Below are positions 1 to 11,069 of a stretch of DNA of 64,000 nt, piece by piece. The first letter of the stretch is position 1. The number at the start of each line of letters is the position of its first letter. The translations under genes were made by a program, and so were the position numbers. The notes under the pieces are model-generated. The model was not told the origin of the DNA. It saw only the letters and a list, made by a program, of their open reading frames with translations, and searched no databases. Source of the stretch: Anniella stebbinsi (taxonomy: Eukaryota; Chordata; Lepidosauria; Squamata; Anniellidae); assembly GCA_029215795.1 (NCBI GenBank), contig JARDYH010000001.1:189603654-189667653 (forward strand), read 5' to 3'.

Positions 1-300
1 GAGGACAGGGTTCCTGTAACTTTAACAGTTGTAGAGAAAAGGGAATTTCAGCCAGTGTCATTTGTATGCAATTAGTTCCTGGTGAAATTCCCTCTTCATC
101 ACAACAGTTAAAGTTGCAGGCACTATACTAGAGTGACCATATACAAAAGAAGGCAGGGCCCCTGCAACTTTAACTGTTGTGATGAAGAGGGAATTTCACC
201 AGGAACTAATTGCATACAAATGACACTGGCTGAAATTCCCTTTTCTTTACAACTGTTAAAGTTACAGGAGCCCTGTCCTCCTTTTCATATGGTCAGCCTA
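1..300. repeat. Palindromic MITE, family 1, cut by window edge
   Basis: Positions 1-125 are the imperfect reverse complement of about 163-300: the blocks around ACTTTAACAGTTGT, GGGAATTTCA and CATTTGTATGCAATTAG recur inverted. The right terminus reads CATATGGTCAGCCTA and the centre (about 131-145) carries the inverted counterpart TAGAGTGACCATAT, so the unit is a foldback DNA element. Related copies lie at about 8458-8766 and 2933-2992. The family has no coding capacity. Its superfamily is not assigned because no clean target-site duplication was found. Confidence 0.7.
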
Positions 301-424
301 GATAACTGTAGCCAGGCTATCCCAGTTCAGGAATGGCCACACTGATGAACAAGGCAAAGATGATAAAATGCACTCCAGGCCACCTGTGTCTACAGTGACA
401 ATGCTGGGCCTAGGAACTCCCGTC

Positions 425-1108
425 AAGGATAGGGTGACCAGATCGCCCGGGGTTTCCCGGTCCTAACCGGGAAACCTGGGGCGATCAGGGCCAACTGGGG
501 GGCGGCGGGGGCAAACCGGGGCTAACCGGGGCTGCGGGGGTCACGCTGAGGGACAGGCCGCGAAGCCTGTCTCTCAATAGATTCGAGAACCGGAGGAAAG
601 TGGACGCCCCTTGCAGGTAAGGAGCGCGAGGCGGGAGGAGGAGGCCCCCCCCACTTACCTGCATGGGCGGCTGCTTCCCTCCAGTGCTCAAATCTACTGA
701 GAGACAGGCTTTGCGGCCTGTCCCTCAGTAGCGCGCCAGATGATGACATCATCACCCGGCGCTCTACTGAGGGACAGGCCGCGAAGCCTGTTTCTCAGTA
801 GATTCGAGCACCGGAGGGAAGCGGACGCGCCTGCAGATAAGGAGCGCGAGGCGGGAGGAGGAGGGCCCCCCCCACTTACCTGCATGGGCGGCTGCTTCCC
901 TCCGGTGCTCAAATCTACTGAGAGACAGGCTTCATGGCTTGTCCCTCAGTAGTGCGCCGGGTGATGACGTCATCACCCAGCGCTCTACTGAGGGACAGGC
1001 CGCGAAGCCTGTTTTTCAGTAGATTCGAGCACTGGAGGGAAGCGGCTGCCCCTGCAGGTAAGGAGCATGAGGCGGGAGGCAGGAGGGCCCCCCCACTTAC
1101 CTGCATGA
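425..1108. repeat. GC-rich palindromic tandem repeat, about 220 bp period, 2-3 units
   Basis: The unit contains CTACTGAGGGACAGGCCGCG, a GAAGCCTGT half, an ATTCGAGCACCGGAGGGAAG stretch, a GGCGGGAGGAGGAGGGCCCC core and then the reverse complement of the first half. The axis marker TGATGACATCATCACC at 741 recurs as TGATGACGTCATCACCC at 962-979, giving the period. Each unit is therefore itself a near-palindrome, and the array reads almost the same on both strands. Short ORFs on both strands here are by-products of this symmetry. The second axis contains a perfect TGACGTCA (965-972), the canonical CRE/ATF core. Confidence 0.75.
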
Positions 1109-2930
1109 GCCTTTAAAAAAATATATTTTATGTTTTTTTGGGGGGGGCAGCCTGTGGGAAAGGGAAGAACTTGGCAGACAAGCTACACTCCGCAAAATTA
1201 TCATCTTGATCAGGGTACTGATGCTCATCATGATGGGTGCCATAAACACCCCCCCAAGGAGAGGCCAAAAATCCAGGCAGCTGCATTGATCCATATCAAT
1301 TAACCAATTCTAGCAGGTTTATCTCCACCAGGAGCAGCTGTTTTATCAAAGTATTGGGTCTTAATTGCCCATTCAAGACGTGGCCACCCCAAAATACTTT
1401 GCATTACAACAGGGAGAACTCACAACTATCTATTATTGCTGAACAAATTCATTTCCCCCAGCTAAAATCAGAGGGAACAGAGATGTCCCTGTTAATCACA
1501 AAGTCCTGGTGCTTCAAACCTGGCAAGACCTGGCTGCACGGCAGGACTGAACGTGACCATTTTGCAGACCCACCTGTGTCAGTGCAATGGTAGGCCTGTC
1601 TACTCAGAAGTAAGCCCCATTGAGTTCAATGGGACTTGTTCCCAGCGTGGCAGCTGAAATTACAGAGCTGGCTGCCAGTACAATCTTTAGTCCCTGTATT
1701 GTTTTGCGGGGCGGAGCAAGAAGAACGCTTTCTGAAAGAGAATAACTTGGGAATAAATTTGTTCTGCTAATCTTAATGCTTTTTAAAAATAACAATAATA
1801 AAGAAGGAAGTTTTGCAAGCGTCCTTAGGGTCCTTAGACACTCAGGCCCTCTTTAATCAAGGACCTACCTTTCATTTACCATGGTTGATTTGGGAGGGGG
1901 AAATCTGCCATTGGAAGGCTTGTGGGTGCATCCAATGATACATCCATGTTCTCCTTTGTTGGGATGTTAACCTAGATAATGCCAGGTCATTACCTCGATA
2001 TGCCCTCCACCTACCCACCCATCCACAATAATGGTACAGGAGACATTTTAAGCGCACACAGGACCACCCCCGGGGTGAAAAAGAAAAGTGTTGTTTTTTT
2101 TAAAGGATTCCCTGGAATTGTCAGCCATTCAACCTGAATGTCTCTCTAACCTGTTCCTACATCTGTGCGTCGCTGGCTTGAAGATGCCACCCGGCTGCCT
2201 GCTTCTGGGCGCCTGCGCAGTCGAGGCAGCTTTGGCTGTGTGGCTGGCCCTGCAGGAGGTGCGTGAGGCGGCTTGCAAAGACACGCGGCGACGGGGTGGA
2301 TGCAGGAGCTTGCAATCTCAGGGCAAAGGGTTGCGTGTTTGTGGCGGCGATCCTAGGTGCGCTTAATTTGGGTGCAAGCCTCGTGGAAATCAGGAGGACT
2401 TTAATCTACATTAACACCCTGCCTTTCCAGCTGCTAGGCCCCCAAGGCGGAGGACAAAAAGAGTAGATGCGTGCAAGATAAAAGCAAACATCTGGACAAG
2501 CTTTTGCAGAGGGTAATATTTTCTTTTCTTTTTTTGTTTTGCAATATGTGGCTTGGCTTCAGGATCTGCCTTTGGCCCTGCTCATGGAAGGGGCCTCCGA
2601 CCAATTTATTTTGGGTGGTGGCACTGTCCATTCAGCAGGGTTTACTGGACTCTCTGTTTAGCATTTAGAGAGTCTGCTGTGGGAAGGTGGAGGCAAGGAA
2701 GTCCACTTCCCTCAGTATCGTTGATCCAGTGTGAATCTGGATCCAACCCCATGAAATTAGGATTGGGTTCCGGGGGGGGGGTACTTATTGCCATATGCGT
2801 TACTTCAGGATGTCTTTGAACTATTTGGATTTTGATGTGCTGATGATGAAAGTACAAAAACACAAGTAACTGTGGTTAAAAAAAAAACCTGTTTTCCAGA
2901 ATATAAAAAATTTAAATGGTAGAAACGCCC
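1109..2930. other. Intronic sequence, mostly unassigned
   Basis: No gene was recognised. About 1598-1665 contains the common reptile interspersed motif built on CAGAAGTAAGCCCCATTGAGT followed by CAATGGGACTTG. A similar but degraded motif lies near 2350-2400, and another near 3420-3460. A locally CpG-richer patch (about 2150-2370) has a 92-codon ORF with no family I recognise; it is probably chance. G runs occur at 1141-1147 and 2771-2779. Confidence 0.4.
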
Positions 2931-2996
2931 CAGGAGAGAGAGGTGATTGAAGTTGCAGGAGCCCTGCTCTCTTTTGTATCTGGTCATGCTGGGAAT

Positions 2997-3018
2997 TGTC
3001 CTGTCCCAGCAAGATACA

Positions 3019-3060
<42 letters not shown>

Positions 3061-3215
3061 TATAACCCGCCTCTCCCTCCGGATCGAGGCGGGGAACAAC
3101 AATAAATATAAAATATAAAGACCACAATGAATGAGATATTAAAAACAAATAAAAACCAATACATCATTAAAAACATCTTAAAATTCAACTGGATAGGCCT
3201 GCTGGAAGAGAACAG
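2997..3215 (-). mobile_element. L2-type LINE 3' end (family A, (TTA)n tail)
   Basis: Read on the minus strand, the C-terminal reverse-transcriptase tail FQQAYPVEF is followed by a stop, an AT-rich 3' UTR, the motif CCCCGCCTCGATCCGGAGG-GAGAGGCGGG and a (TAA)n tail (3018-3062 on plus). The same C-terminus (FRQAYPVEF) occurs in the copy at 17440-17930, and the same 3' motif at 28500, 39220, 59075 and 60240. It is a 5'-truncated, non-functional fragment. Confidence 0.75.
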
Positions 3216-3899
3216 TGAGTGCACAGTGTGGCTTGTCTTGACTGAGTGTGTCTGGGTCTCCTAGGCTTTGAAAGCATCTTTCTGTAGAGCACCTGCTGGT
3301 TGCATGATCCATGAGGCCAGGCTCTGGTGACTGCATAGTTCTCCTTGACCAGAGGGGCTTGCACTTGCTAAAGAAAGGTGAACAGATGTGAAGAGACTGC
3401 AATTCTATATTCATTTATCTGGAAGTAAGCTTTATTGAAATCAATGGGACTTGTTTCTGAGGTTTCTTTGGGCAGTTTTCTTTGGGTCCCTGATTGGATT
3501 TCTGTTCTCTGCACACTGAGGCAGTGCAAATTCAGGAGATATTTGGATAAAAGGAGGGAAAGATCCTTGTCTAGCGTTGTGATAATGGGTATCCGTTCTG
3601 GCCTTTCTTTGTATTGCTATTGGCCATGGTCTTGTTTACATCCTATCTAAACTGCTGAAGCCTAATGAACTGTTTGGCCGTAGGAGCGGTGGATGGAGGG
3701 CCTGTGTCTGTGTGTGCGCAACCTCTCAGGGGCTGGCCATGTTGGGGTGTTCTCTTTTTTGGTTTCCAAAATATGGCCACCCTTCACACAGAGTATAGCA
3801 AAAGCTTCAAAGTACAGCAAAAGCTACAAAAGTAGGACTGAGCATAGTTAATTTCAGATACATTGAATGTCTTACTTGTTCTTTATTTCTGTGATTTTA

Positions 3900-4090
3900 A
3901 TATTAAGGTAGCACGTTTGTCTTAACTGTGTGCTGTGAAATCAGACATGTGACCAAGGCTATGTTTGGGTGGGCATGCCCCTTGGGGCTGGACCCGCCCC
4001 CTGGGGGCCGGACATGTTGGTGGGCACGCCCCCTTTGGGTGGCCATTTTGGACCTGGATTTTGGTTTCCAAAATCTGGTCACCCTAGTCA
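3900..4090. repeat. Repeat with terminal GTCACCCTA motif
   Basis: This GC-richer segment ends in TTTCCAAAATCTGGTCACCCTA. A shorter relative sits at about 3755-3782 (TTTCCAAAATATGGCCACCCT). The terminus resembles the family 1 MITE ends (TAGGGTGACC on the other strand), so this is probably another DNA-transposon derivative. The left end was not found. Confidence 0.4.
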
Positions 4091-4139
4091 AGGACCCTCA
4101 GTCTAGAACCAGTTGAACACCAAGTTCTAGAACTTAAAG

Positions 4140-5060
4140 AACCACCTAGTCACAGTGTCTGCCTTGTCGCTTCACCCTTGCCTCAAACTTGAGGCTGCAA
4201 GGCTTCTTTGGGAACCAGACAGAGTTTTGGAAGAGATGAGGGCTTTTATTTGCTGAAGGAGTCATTGTAGCATCATCTTGATAGGCTGAGCAGTGCCACT
4301 CTGTTTGACAAGGGCTTTGCTGAAAAGCCAAAGACCCTGTCTGTCAAGTGGTCTGGAGGAGGCCTACACCTTCCTTTTTAAATTGGAGCAAAAGCATGGA
4401 GCCTTTGCTAGGAACATCTTCCCGACATGGCCCCAAATCCCTCCCTGTTTGGATCCATCACCATCTGGGTCTTTGAAAGCACTCTGCACATGGATTGGAT
4501 TTTGGATTACTAAGGGCTTTGCCATGAAAAGTACTGTGCGGATTTTCATAGACTTGGACTCTCATTTGCTGTGGACTCTACGTTCTTGTTGGTCAATAGC
4601 TCAGTGTAGCGGCAGACCGGGCTGGATTTTGACTGTTGGACTTTTCCTCTGCCAAATCAGGCAGCGGGGAGTTCCCAGTGCTAAAGCAGAAACACGGGAC
4701 ACCTTGTACCTGAGGTTTTACTTTCCCTGTGGTCTTGTTTAGGCTTTGACCATGTTCCATCGAGTTACCAACAACTGACCCACGATTGGACTAGCTTCTT
4801 TGGGATGGTTTGTTAAGCTTTTCAAGAATTTCCCACCGTGGTTGCCTGAAGGATATCAGAAATTTCCCTCTCCCTTGTCCGGGTTTAAGGCCCGTTTTTG
4901 GAATCGTGGAGATGGCAACTGGGAAACCATGTTGCTACTGTAATGATTAGCTTTTGACTGTTGTGGAAATTTGGAAATTTTGGGGAGCCTATTGCTCTGA
5001 CCATCTGCTATATGAATTTCTGAAGTGTGTAACCATTGATTGGTGTTCTCACTACCACCA
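4140..5060. repeat. Unidentified interspersed repeat, copy 1 (paralogue at 26320-27085)
   Basis: This segment and 26320-27085 share collinear blocks: GTAGCATCATCTT, CCTGTCTGTCAAGTGG, CATCCCTCCCTGTTTGGATCC (4435-4456 here, with one difference), GAAAAGTACTGTG and CATTTGCTGTGGA. The relationship is same-strand and extends over about 800 bp, with visible indels. The second copy ends near an AATAAAAG motif, which would fit an LTR or retroposon 3' end on the plus strand. I do not recognise the family. Its 149-codon ORF (4293-4742) does not look protein-like. Confidence 0.5.
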
Positions 5061-5329
5061 CTTTCAAGGTGACTGGGACTACTCCCTCTCTCAATGAGAC
5101 ATTATGTCCCGGACTCACCCAATCAATCCCCTCCATCTCGATGTAAATATCCAAGATGGACAAGCAGCAAGAACACAGGACCTCAGCTGAACCTGTCCAA
5201 GAACCTTGTCCATATCCTCAGATCATATCAAACTGATACCATGTAACCAGACTAGACGGTGTTCTGGAAGCCTCCATAGGAACTATACTGACATTTGAGT
5301 CAAAGCAAATATAAACAACATTTTCCTGA

Positions 5330-5640
5330 CAGTCTCTTTAAAATGTGACACAGCAGGCCTCTAATGGTTCTAATACATCCTTTCCAGGGTCTAGATGTAA
5401 TAACCCATTAACCACTTGGAAAAGCTCTGCCAGACAGCTACCTGTGATACAGAGCTGATGGTAAAGTTGGATTACTCTGCCATCACTGCCACAAAGTAGG
5501 CACAATAATGTGCTCTTATGCTCAGTCATAGTCACTGTGAGATTTGCACCATCTGTGTTCTAGATATCGTCCTGCCGGTTTCACTGTCCTCAGTTTCATG
5601 GTAAACCAGCGCTCTATAGGGCTGTTCCAAATAAAAATGA
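5330..5640 (-). mobile_element. L2 LINE fragment (endonuclease/RT linker)
   Basis: On the minus strand, translation gives LAELFQVVNGLLHLDPGKD followed by EPLEACCVTF. This aligns with MELFRVVRGLLHAGPKD and EPSEARCNTF in the long L2 copy at 48481-51184 (plus). It is a short, decayed internal fragment with no start and no downstream RT. Confidence 0.65.
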
Positions 5641-7285
5641 GACCAGGGCTTCAACAGGAAACTCCCTGATGTTGCTCAACAGCACTCCCTAGAGCAGCTG
5701 TTACACTGACACCATCCTGAGCCACATGATTAGGCTTTGTCTCACCTTCTTGTTCTCCAATACACATGCAAAAACTGAAAATATTTTTTATAATAGGCTT
5801 AGACCATTTAAGTTCTAAGTTTAAGGTCATTAGTAAGGTGGGTCCAAGGACTAAGCAATTTTCTGATTCGCTGGCCAGACAACTGACATCTGAAATGGAG
5901 GCTATTCTAGACAAAACAACAAGAGAACCTATACTTTGATTAATGTAGCCCAAAATAGCATTTGCTTTTTTTGCAGCCACATCACACTGTTGGCTCATAT
6001 TCAGCTTGTGATCTACAACAATTCCAAGATCTTTCTTGCTTGTAATATTGCTGAGCCAAGTATCCTCCATCTTGTAACTGTGCATTTGGTTTCTTTTTCC
6101 TAGGTGTAGAACTTGGCATTTATCCCTATTGAATTTCGTTCAGTTGTTTTCAGCCCAACGTTCCAGCCTATCAAGATCACTTTGAAGTTTGTTTCTGTCT
6201 TCTAGGGTATTGGCTATCCCACCCAATTTTGTGTCATCTGCAAATCTGATAGGCATTCCCTGCAACCTCCTCATCCAAGTCATTAATAAAAATGTTGAAG
6301 GGTACTGGGCCCAGGACTGAGCCCTGTGGTACCACGCTGGTTACCTCCCCCCAGTTTGAGAAAGTACCATTGATAAGCACTCTTTGAGAAGCCAACTGTG
6401 GATCCACCTAATACTTGTTCCATCTAGCCCACATTGAGCTAGTTTGCTAATCAGAATGTCTTGGTGTACTCTGTCAAAAGCTTTGCTGAAATCAAGATAT
6501 ATTATGTCCACAGCATTCCCACAGTACACAAGGGAGGTTACCCGATCAAAAAATAAGATCAGATTAGTCTGGCAGGATTTGTTCTTGACAAATCAATGCT
6601 GGCTTCTAGTAATCACTGCATTGTTTTGTAAGGTATTTACAGATTGACGTCTTTATAATCTGATCCAAAAAACTCCCAGAGATTGATGTCAGACTGACTG
6701 GTCTGTAGCTCTCAGGTTCCTCCTTTTTGCCCTTTTTGAAGTTAGGAACAACATTAGCCCTCCTCCAGTCGTCCGGCACTTGTTGTTCTGAGAGTTCTTT
6801 TGCCAGCTCCTTTATTACTCTCAGATGCAGTTCATCGGGCCCTGGAGATTTGGATTCATTCAAAGAAACTAAGTGTTCCTTGACCATTTGTTTATCAGTC
6901 TCAAGCTGCAATCCTGCCCCTTCAGCTTGTACTTCATTTTTGCCAGGGAAGTCAGAGACCCCCCCTTTTGGGAGACGACTACGCCAAAGTAGGAATTGAG
7001 CACTTCAGCCTTTTCTTTGTCATCTGTTATCAATTTGCCATCCTCATTGAGCAGTTGAACCACCATTTCTTTCCTCTGTCTTTTACAATGTGCATTGCTT
7101 TTAGCATCCCTCGTTAACCTCAGCTCATTCTCAGCTTTAGCCTTCCTGATGCCATTCCTGCACTTCTGTGCCAGCTGCCTTTGCTCTATTTTGTAGCCTG
7201 GCCTACCTTCCACTTCTTATATGTGTCCTTTTTGTTTTCAGGTCATTGCTAAGCTTTTTGTGGACCCACATTGGCTTCTTCTGTT
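5640..7285 (-). mobile_element. CR1-type LINE, 5'-truncated and mutated
   Basis: Minus-strand reading in order: 7213-6869 gives the pre-RT region (KCRNGIRKAKAENELRL, then LLNEDGKLITDDKEKAEVLN). 6911-6606 gives the RT fingers (LNESKSPGPDELHLRVIKEL, VPDDWRRANVVPNFKKG, ESYRPVSLTSI). 6529-6341 gives DIIYLDFSKAFDRVHQDILI. 6085-5651 gives DLGIVVDHKLNMSQQCD and AKKANAILGYI. These are canonical CR1 blocks in the right order. Frames shift between blocks and the catalytic YADD box is not seen, so the copy is dead. It lies in the same orientation as HDAC4. Confidence 0.85.
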
Positions 7286-7289
7286 GTCT

Positions 7290-7327
7290 TGTATCTAGCT
7301 TCGGCTATGGGGCGGTATATAAGTGTA

Positions 7328-7365
<38 letters not shown>

Positions 7366-7368
7366 TCA
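7290..7368 (+). mobile_element. L2 3' tail with (ATA)n
   Basis: The sequence GGCTATGGGGCGGTATATAAG is immediately followed by (AATA/ATA)n up to about 7367. This is the L2 3'-terminal motif seen complete at 51117-51184, here as a very short fragment on the plus strand. Confidence 0.6.
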
Positions 7369-7491
7369 TCCTTGTTGGAATTGTTTGTAATTGTGCCTTT
7401 AAAATTTCCTTTTTTAACCGCCCCCCCCCCCCCAACCTATCTTGAACTCCTTTTCTCATTAGGGTCACTTGCCATGGGACCTTACTAATCA

Positions 7492-7610
7492 TAGTTTATT
7501 TATTTATTTATTTAATTGCATTTGTATACCACCCCATAGCCAAAGCTCTCTGGGCGGTTTACATAGGATTAAAGTTTATTAAAATCAACTTTCCTAAAAT
7601 GCAGAATACG
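7492..7610 (-). mobile_element. L2 3' tail (family B, (TAAA)n)
   Basis: On plus, a (TTTA)n run (7498-7515) is followed by the reverse complement of the GCCCAGAGAGCTTTGGCTAT-GGGG-TGGTATACAAATGCAAT terminus. This marks a minus-strand 3' end of the same family as the 48.5-51.2 kb element. Nothing coding remains. Confidence 0.7.
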
Positions 7611-8457
7611 CATGTGGCTACACTCAGCTTTTGTTTCCTTTAAAATCAAGAACTCAAGTATGACGTTCCTATAACGGCCACTTTATCCACTAAGTCATCC
7701 CTATTGGATAAAGTAGCCATGAAGTTCCAAGCTATCTTCCACAAACGTGCCACCGATGTAGACAGTGAAATCCCCCTAGGACAACTATCCTAGGATCTTC
7801 CAAAACCATGCTCAAGACATCTAATTGGCTATAGTTAAAAAAGAATAAGAAATCATAATGTACTTTTGTTGATTTATAATTGCTAATATTTGGTATTTTT
7901 ATGCAGCTTGCAGACTCCTCTTCAGAGGATGACTGAGAGCTCCCTCAGCCAAGCAACACAGAGGACCTGCCTTCGTCTGGGGATCCTGGGCCCATGAGGG
8001 AGACAGCCACTGACCCTCACCCTCACCACATAGTTAGCCCCTTCTCAGATTGAGAGGCAGACATCGAGTGACCTACTAGCCCCAGGGAGCATAAGCATGT
8101 AAAGACCAAGGCATAGTCAGCTGCCAGATGCAGACATACCTGCCTGAGGAATAGGGACTCATCATGAGGGGTCTTATGAATAAACCTTTCCTTTGGTGGC
8201 ACTAATGGCCTGCAACTGTGTTCTGAAGTGGGGGGGGGGGGGGTCTGAAGGCTCAGGCTTAAAAGCCTTCAGTTCCAGACACTAGGTGCTAGCACAATGC
8301 CTGGGTACCAGCTTCCTAATTTGTATTGCCCTGCTATCCCAGCTCTTCTTTGGATCTCCTTGTGTTTGGCTATGGAATGTATACTGACCTTGCTTTTGGA
8401 CTTGACCTTGTCTGGATCCCTGGAACTCTGTCCCAGCATCCTTGCTCTAACAACGGT
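7611..8457. other. Intronic sequence, unassigned
   Basis: I see no convincing gene or named repeat here. A poly-G run lies at 8230-8243. Short ORFs on both strands at 8269-8511 have no recognisable similarity. Confidence 0.35.
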
Positions 8458-8766
8458 CATATATTTTTAAAAACTACAATTTTAAAATTCCAACTGAAAA
8501 GGGAATGTTAGCAGGTATACATGCATTTGTATACATGCAGCATCTGGTGAAATTCCCTCTTTATCACAACAGTTAAAGCTGCAGGAGCTATACTATAGGG
8601 CCCAGATACAAAAAAGGGCAGGGCTCCTGCGGCTGTAATTGTTGTGATGAAGAGGGAATTTCTCCAGGTGCTGCATGCATACAAATGACACCTGCTAACA
8701 TTCCCTTTTCTATACAACTTTAAATATACAGGAGCCCTGTCCTCCTTTCCATATGGTCACCCTATA
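8458..8766. repeat. Palindromic MITE, family 1, second copy
   Basis: This copy has the same architecture as 1-300: inverted arms carrying TGGTGAAATTCCCTCTTTATC on one side and GATGAAGAGGGAATTTCTCC on the other. The centre reads CTATAGGGCCCAGATAC and the right terminus CATATGGTCACCCTATA. It is close to full length, with the arms diverged from each other. Confidence 0.7.
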
Positions 8767-9570
8767 CAGTATGAGGCACAAAATGACAGCTATTTCTATT
8801 TTAGAAGGAAAGACAGTAAAAAGCCCTGGCTACTATATGTGACCACGTGGTTTTATTCTTGTATAGTAAAACTCTTGTACAGAATGCTGCTGTTACTATT
8901 TTACAGATGATTGTTAAACAGATACAAGTAGCTCCAAATGAACAAAAAATAAAGTATACTGCATCTGGCAATTCTATCTAGTGCTGGGCCGAAAATTTCA
9001 ACCATTCTATTTTCAGCATTTCATGGGGGTCTGGGAGAAAAACGAAAACTCGGGCAAAAGAAGCTGGGAGATGTGAGAATTACAGAGAATGTTCTCCTTG
9101 TGGAGGGGACAGGGTTTCCACATACCTTTTTAAATGTAGCCAGTTGTTATGGGGTTCTTCTTTCTTTTTATTTATTTTTAAAACACCTCCAGCATTTTCA
9201 GGCACCCAGTAGTTCTTCCTGAATGCTTACTGGAGTGGGTGAGGTCATATGGTTTCCAATAGGCATCCACTAAGAACTGCTGGGCTCCTCCAAATGCTGA
9301 GGGAAGGTTTTTTCGTTTTTTGTTTTTTGAAAAGCTAAAAAACAGGAAGAAGGCCTCTGACTGCTACACTTAAAAAAGGTATATGAAAACCCTGGCCCCC
9401 TCCCCAAGGAGGAAATTCTCTGAATTCCCCCCCCCCCCTTGCAAAAGAGGCAGAAAAAACAATGCTTTTTTCACAGGGTGAGAGAAAGTTCCCAAAAATA
9501 AGGGGCAGGATTCGGCCCAGCACTAATTCTATCCTGCTTTATCAATAGAAATTCCATTAAATTTCCTATC
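8767..9570. other. Intronic sequence, unassigned
   Basis: The segment is AT-rich and no gene was recognised. Local features are a poly-C run (9427-9438) and a T-rich stretch (9306-9327). Confidence 0.35.
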
Positions 9571-9576
9571 AAACAC

Positions 9577-9710
9577 AGAGGTAGGCAACCTGTTGCCCTC
9601 CAGATGTTTGGACTAGAACTCCCATAAGTCCTTACCATTGGCCATGCTGGCTGGGCTGATAGGAGCTGTAATCCAAAATATATGGAGGGCACCAAGTTGC
9701 CTACCTCTGA
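9577..9710. repeat. Palindromic MITE, family 2 (CCTCCAGATG foldback)
   Basis: AGGTAGGCAACCTGTTGCCC, TCCAGATGTTTGGACTAGAAC on the left is mirrored by a GTAATCCAAAATATATGGAGG block and CACCAAGTTGCCTACCTCT on the right, with GGCCATGCTGGCTGGGC near the axis. It is a short foldback of about 130 bp without coding capacity. Sister copies lie at 29149-29296, 47080-47190 and 57645-57768. Confidence 0.75.
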
Positions 9711-9730
9711 TCAACTGTTAGCGATTTGCC

Positions 9731-10455
9731 AAGATAGCAGTGTTCATCATGGGAATTAAGAACTTTAAAGTTGCTATCAATAAGGATAAAATAAAATCAT
9801 TATAAAATAATTTGGAGATGGTATCTCACCCCTGTAAGACTACATCAGATAGATAAGAAAATGTCAAAGCTATGCAGGAGGGGTTGTCAGGATGTGGGGA
9901 CATATTACCATATATGGTGGTCATGTGAAAATGTAAAAAAAAATTGGAAAATAGTTTTTTAAAAAAATAAGTGAGATATTGGGTAAGAACATGGAAGCAA
10001 GTCCAAATATAGCTTTATTGGGGTTGTTTGATAAAGAATATGGTAATAACAATGCAATAGAATTGATAAACAATCTCCTGACACCGGCTAGATTAATGAT
10101 AGCTAAAAGCTGGAAAATACAAGGGAATTATAGTATAGAAGAATGGTATAAAGGAGTGTGGGATATTGCAATTAATGATAGATTAACGTGTATAATGAAA
10201 GTTAGGATGGGATTAACCAAAAAGAATGATTTTGAAAGTATTAGGGGATTATTTTTAGAATATGTTTTAGTAAAGGGGAGAGGACGTACACCTTCAAAAG
10301 AATCACAGCAATTTTGGAAAAATGTATAATATAACAGTAATGAAGGTCTCAAGGGTAGGGGAGCACAGGGGGGATGTGGAGGGTTGTTTATGTATTGTGT
10401 TTATTTTTGTATTATATGTTGGAAAAAAAAAAAAAAAGATAGCAGTGTTCATGAT
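9731..10455 (+). mobile_element. 5'-truncated L1 LINE with 20-bp target-site duplication
   Basis: The body is about 9751-10435. Translation gives the L1 ORF2 C-terminus: a YHIWWSCENVKKNW-like cysteine-histidine block (about 9905-9950), then LLTPARLMIAKSW and YSIEEWYKGVWDIAI in the 116-residue ORF at 9979-10329. This is followed by a short 3' UTR and a poly(A) of about 14 (10423-10437). The host sequence AAGATAGCAGTGTTCATCAT (9731-9750) recurs after the poly(A) as AAGATAGCAGTGTTCATGAT (10436-10455, one mismatch). That is the duplication expected from target-primed reverse transcription. The low divergence of the duplication suggests a fairly recent insertion. Confidence 0.88.
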
Positions 10456-11069
10456 AGACTAAAAGCATTTAGGACACTGTGCACATCAACCCCAGTCAAA
10501 AAAAATTAGTATATTGTGCACATCATGCCTGACTCAAATCACAGATTTGCCTTCTGCACCCAATGTTCCTACTCCTACAGATTTTAGTCCGTAAGGCTGC
10601 TCTTACCATTTCAGATTCAAATTCTCCATAGCATACAAGAGAAGCCATTGTTGCTCCTATCATCTAGTGGCTCTGTGAATGCCACTGTTGCTACCTGCTA
10701 TCATGGAAGAGGGAGGCAAGAGGGGCTGAGTAGCCTCTGTTTCCCCTGCAACTATTGCCATGTCTGTTTCTTGGAAGGCAGACTATTATGATCAGGCAGT
10801 AGCCAGTGCAAGAGCCACTCAAAGGGCATTAGCCCTTAATAAGCAGACAGGTCAGATAAAAGCCAGGAGATTGACTTTTTCTCTGTTTACTTCAGGCTCC
10901 TTACGGAACCTGGTTTTTTAAGAACTGACTACAAACTTTAAGCTAATAACATTTCCACTTCTTTGGAATCTGCTAACTTTGAGAAGAACAAGCTCTGAGC
11001 TCCCTTTTATTAATATAATGAACAAGGCATGTTTAGACATAGTTTGAAATGAATGAAGGAACAACATTA
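10456..11069. other. Intronic sequence, unassigned
   Basis: No ORF, RNA gene or named repeat was recognised in this stretch. Confidence 0.35.

Noticed and set aside
2088..2366. 92-codon ORF in a CpG-richer patch, possible first exon of a gene
   Set aside because: There are no credible splice donor, domain or flanking support; the patch is short and next to common repeats.
3018..3062. Trinucleotide tracts (TTA, ATA, GAT) as a CRISPR-like or functional array
   Set aside because: They are simple microsatellites seeded by L2 tails. There are no spacers, and the DNA is vertebrate.
4293..4742. 149-codon ORF
   Set aside because: It lies in an interspersed repeat also present at 26320-27085, where the frame is not conserved.
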